16,603 bases of DNA from an uncultured Bacilli bacterium (GTDB lineage: Bacteria > Bacillota_I > Bacilli_A > RFN20 > CAG-631). A program made the position numbers and the translations under genes. Below the pieces are notes generated by a model, which was not told the origin of the DNA, made no database searches, and saw nothing but the letters and a program-made list of their open reading frames with translations. The DNA is taken from NCBI GenBank assembly GCA_934215405.1, contig CAKPZU010000042.1, positions 1-16,603 of the forward strand, written 5' to 3'. Numbering within the stretch: position 1 is the first letter of the stretch; each line of letters begins with the position of its first letter. Of the stretch, positions 15,899 to 16,603 are shown one piece after another.

Positions 15899-16005
15899 TA
15901 GAAAAGGTAGCCTACTTTATTATAAGCTACCCGGGAGAAAGAAAATTGAGCAATAGTATAATAAAGTGTTGTTAAGTTAAGAGAGGAAGTAATATTATTT
16001 ATTGC
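15899..16005 (-). ncRNA. candidate structured small RNA with pseudoknot potential
   Basis: Downstream of a good leftward promoter (16010-16038) about 105 nt carry no reading frame but several helices: GAGCAATA / TATTGCTC (15948-15955, 16000-16007), and GGTAGC / GCTACC (15906-15911, 15926-15931) followed leftward by TTTTCTATT as a terminator. The loop of the second hairpin (15914-15924, ACTTTATTATA) is perfectly complementary over 11 nt to 15957-15967, allowing a pseudoknot or alternative fold. Leftward-strand unpaired segments are rich in CUUCCUCUC and CUUUCUCCC, able to pair with ribosome sites. The exact start may trim the outermost base pairs. A function on the opposite strand is not excluded. 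Confidence 0.4.
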
Positions 16006-16009
16006 TCGA

Positions 16010-16038
16010 TATTTAATTTAGCATTAATAACTTGTCAA
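16010..16038 (-). promoter_or_regulatory. leftward promoter of the candidate small RNA
   Basis: TTGACA (16038-16033) and TAAATA (16015-16010) are separated by 17 bp, with a start expected near 16003. The -35 lies within the 11-bp palindrome ACTTGTCAAGT (16030-16040), itself flanked by CATTAATA / TATTAATG, which may be an operator. No protein gene follows within the next 170 bp. Confidence 0.5.
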
Positions 16039-16149
16039 GTATTATTAATGGCTACACTTAAAATTATAGCTATATCTTTATAAAAGTCACGACACATTTA
16101 GAAACATATCGTTTTATATCGATAAAATCGTTATTAATAACAAATAAAA

Positions 16150-16208
16150 AGATAAAGAATTATAAGTGAAATTTAAATTTCAAGCTATAAAATCTTTATC
16201 TATTTTTT
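16150..16208. terminator. bidirectional terminator-like long hairpin
   Basis: A 9-bp stem AGATAAAGA / TCTTTATCT (16150-16158, 16193-16201) closes over an inner 16-bp palindrome (16167-16182). It is followed rightward by T6 (16203-16208); leftward the complement gives TTTTTATTTG. It likely ends the leftward DUF4143 transcript and could stop any rightward one. Confidence 0.6.
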
Positions 16209-16240
16209 GGCTAATGTAAAGTACAACTTTATTTTAGCCA
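16208..16240. other. strong hairpin just after the DUF4143 gene
   Basis: TGGCTAA / TTAGCCA (16208-16214, 16234-16240) continues inward as TAAAGT / ACTTTA (16217-16222, 16226-16231) with a 3-nt loop. No U-tract follows it leftward, so it probably protects the mRNA 3' end or works with the adjacent terminator. Confidence 0.45.
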
Positions 16241-16242
16241 TA

Positions 16243-16603
16243 TTAAATATAATTAATTGGTAAAACAACTAAATTTTCTCTTAAAAGCATTTTTTTATCA
16301 TATAGGCAAATTATTGTTCCATTACCTCTTTTATATTCTTTTACCTTGTCTAAAACGTCAAATTCAGATGTCATGTCTGCTTTTGGATTTGCAGTCATTT
16401 TTATTTCAACTGGATATAAAATTCCATCTTCTACAATAATTAAATCTATTTCACCATCTATTAGTACTTCATTACCGTTAATTGTCTTTTTTATTTTATC
16501 CTTACCATTATAGTAGTATACATTAAAATCATAATCAAGTCCTTCGTTAGAATAAGATTTTAAAATTTCATTAATAATGAATGTTTCAAACATTGCGCCA
16601 GCC
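16243..16603 (-). CDS. AAA+ ATPase-family protein, C-terminal DUF4143 part (5' end outside window)
   Basis: The frame is open to the right window edge; the Met at 16593 is internal, since the preceding codons give GAM before FETFIINEI, the usual GxMFETFVxxEI of the family. What is seen is the C-terminal ~120 residues: the DUF4143 restriction-endonuclease-like region with GEIDLIIVEDGILYPVEIK (E-I-D...E-I-K, reminiscent of the D-ExK nuclease core) followed by MTANPKADMTSEFDVLD. The family pairs an N-terminal P-loop ATPase, not visible here, with this domain, about 400-450 residues in total; its function is poorly known. Nuclease activity is not established for the family. The gene ends just left of a strong hairpin and terminator. 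Confidence 0.88.
   Translation of the reverse strand, partial: AGAMFETFIINEILKSYSNEGLDYDFNVYYYNGKDKIKKTINGNEVLIDGEIDLIIVEDGILYPVEIKMTANPKADMTSEFDVLDKVKEYKRGNGTIICLYDKKMLLRENLVVLPINYI

Larger units (their letters stand above)
15831..16242. other. 412-bp gene-free stretch rich in inverted repeats
   Basis: No reading frame with a credible start is present. The left part (15899-16007) looks like a structured leftward RNA, described separately. The middle holds palindromes: CATTAATA / TATTAATG around ACTTGTCAAGT (16022-16050), TTTTAT / ATAAAA (16112-16117, 16122-16127) and the perfect GTTATTAATAAC (16130-16141). The right part holds a terminator and a further hairpin. Confidence 0.6.

Noticed and set aside
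15985..16017. Small rightward reading frame after GAGAGGAAG
   Set aside because: There is a ribosome-site-like motif, but only an ATT or TTG follows; the TTG frame ends after four codons.
16055..16090. dif-like recombination site
   Set aside because: The sequence has A/T half-site resemblance only and lacks the conserved arms of XerC/XerD sites.

Overview
The window is very AT-rich, with A/T-ending codons, strong AGGAGG-type ribosome binding sites, near-consensus sigma-A promoters and short U-tract terminators. TGA acts as a stop (for example at the ends of the glycyl radical enzyme and the antitoxin genes), so the code is the standard bacterial one. A glycyl radical enzyme, an AMS1-type GH38 alpha-mannosidase and a DUF4143 ATPase together suggest a strictly anaerobic, low-GC Firmicute of the gut type (Bacilli/Erysipelotrichia/Clostridia-like). 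This placement is an inference; no rRNA or tRNA gene is present.

Positions 1-10207 form a sugar-catabolic locus. A GH38 alpha-mannosidase, cut by the left window edge, runs rightward and converges on a tight leftward four-gene operon. In transcription order the operon is glycyl radical enzyme (GRE) activase (7732-7010), GRE (6996-4621), FGGY kinase of sedoheptulokinase type (4612-3317) and LacX-like aldose 1-epimerase (3307-2444), with intergenic gaps of only 8-13 bp. Divergent from it, across a 289-bp control region, are a class I mannose-6-phosphate isomerase and a ROK-family repressor. Both promoters can be read (TTGACA-17-TAATAT leftward, TTGACA-17-TAGAAT rightward). Between and over them lie a 19-bp palindrome and a set of TTTTAGTGG direct and inverted repeats. 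A coherent reading is release of mannose or a mannose-derived sugar, anomer interconversion, phosphorylation, and either isomerisation to fructose 6-phosphate or a radical C-O cleavage by the GRE. The GRE has the thiyl Cys and Glu of dehydratase/C-O lyase GREs (GCQEP), not the Cys-Cys of pyruvate formate-lyase. It also has an unusual glycyl loop (RIHGTF) and is served by a short activase without auxiliary clusters. Its substrate cannot be named from sequence; it is the most interesting item here.

Positions 10208-16603 look accessory. A leftward hipBA toxin-antitoxin pair has two perfect 16-bp operator palindromes over its promoter. Upstream of it is a 545-residue, Asn-rich, probably all-helical protein of unknown function with a GTG start. 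Divergent from that gene are a 168-residue unknown protein behind a long hairpin leader and a WYL-domain regulator. Next come a membrane isoprenylcysteine-type methyltransferase and a 412-bp non-coding stretch that appears to hold a leftward structured small RNA. At the right edge is the C-terminal part of an AAA+/DUF4143 ATPase.
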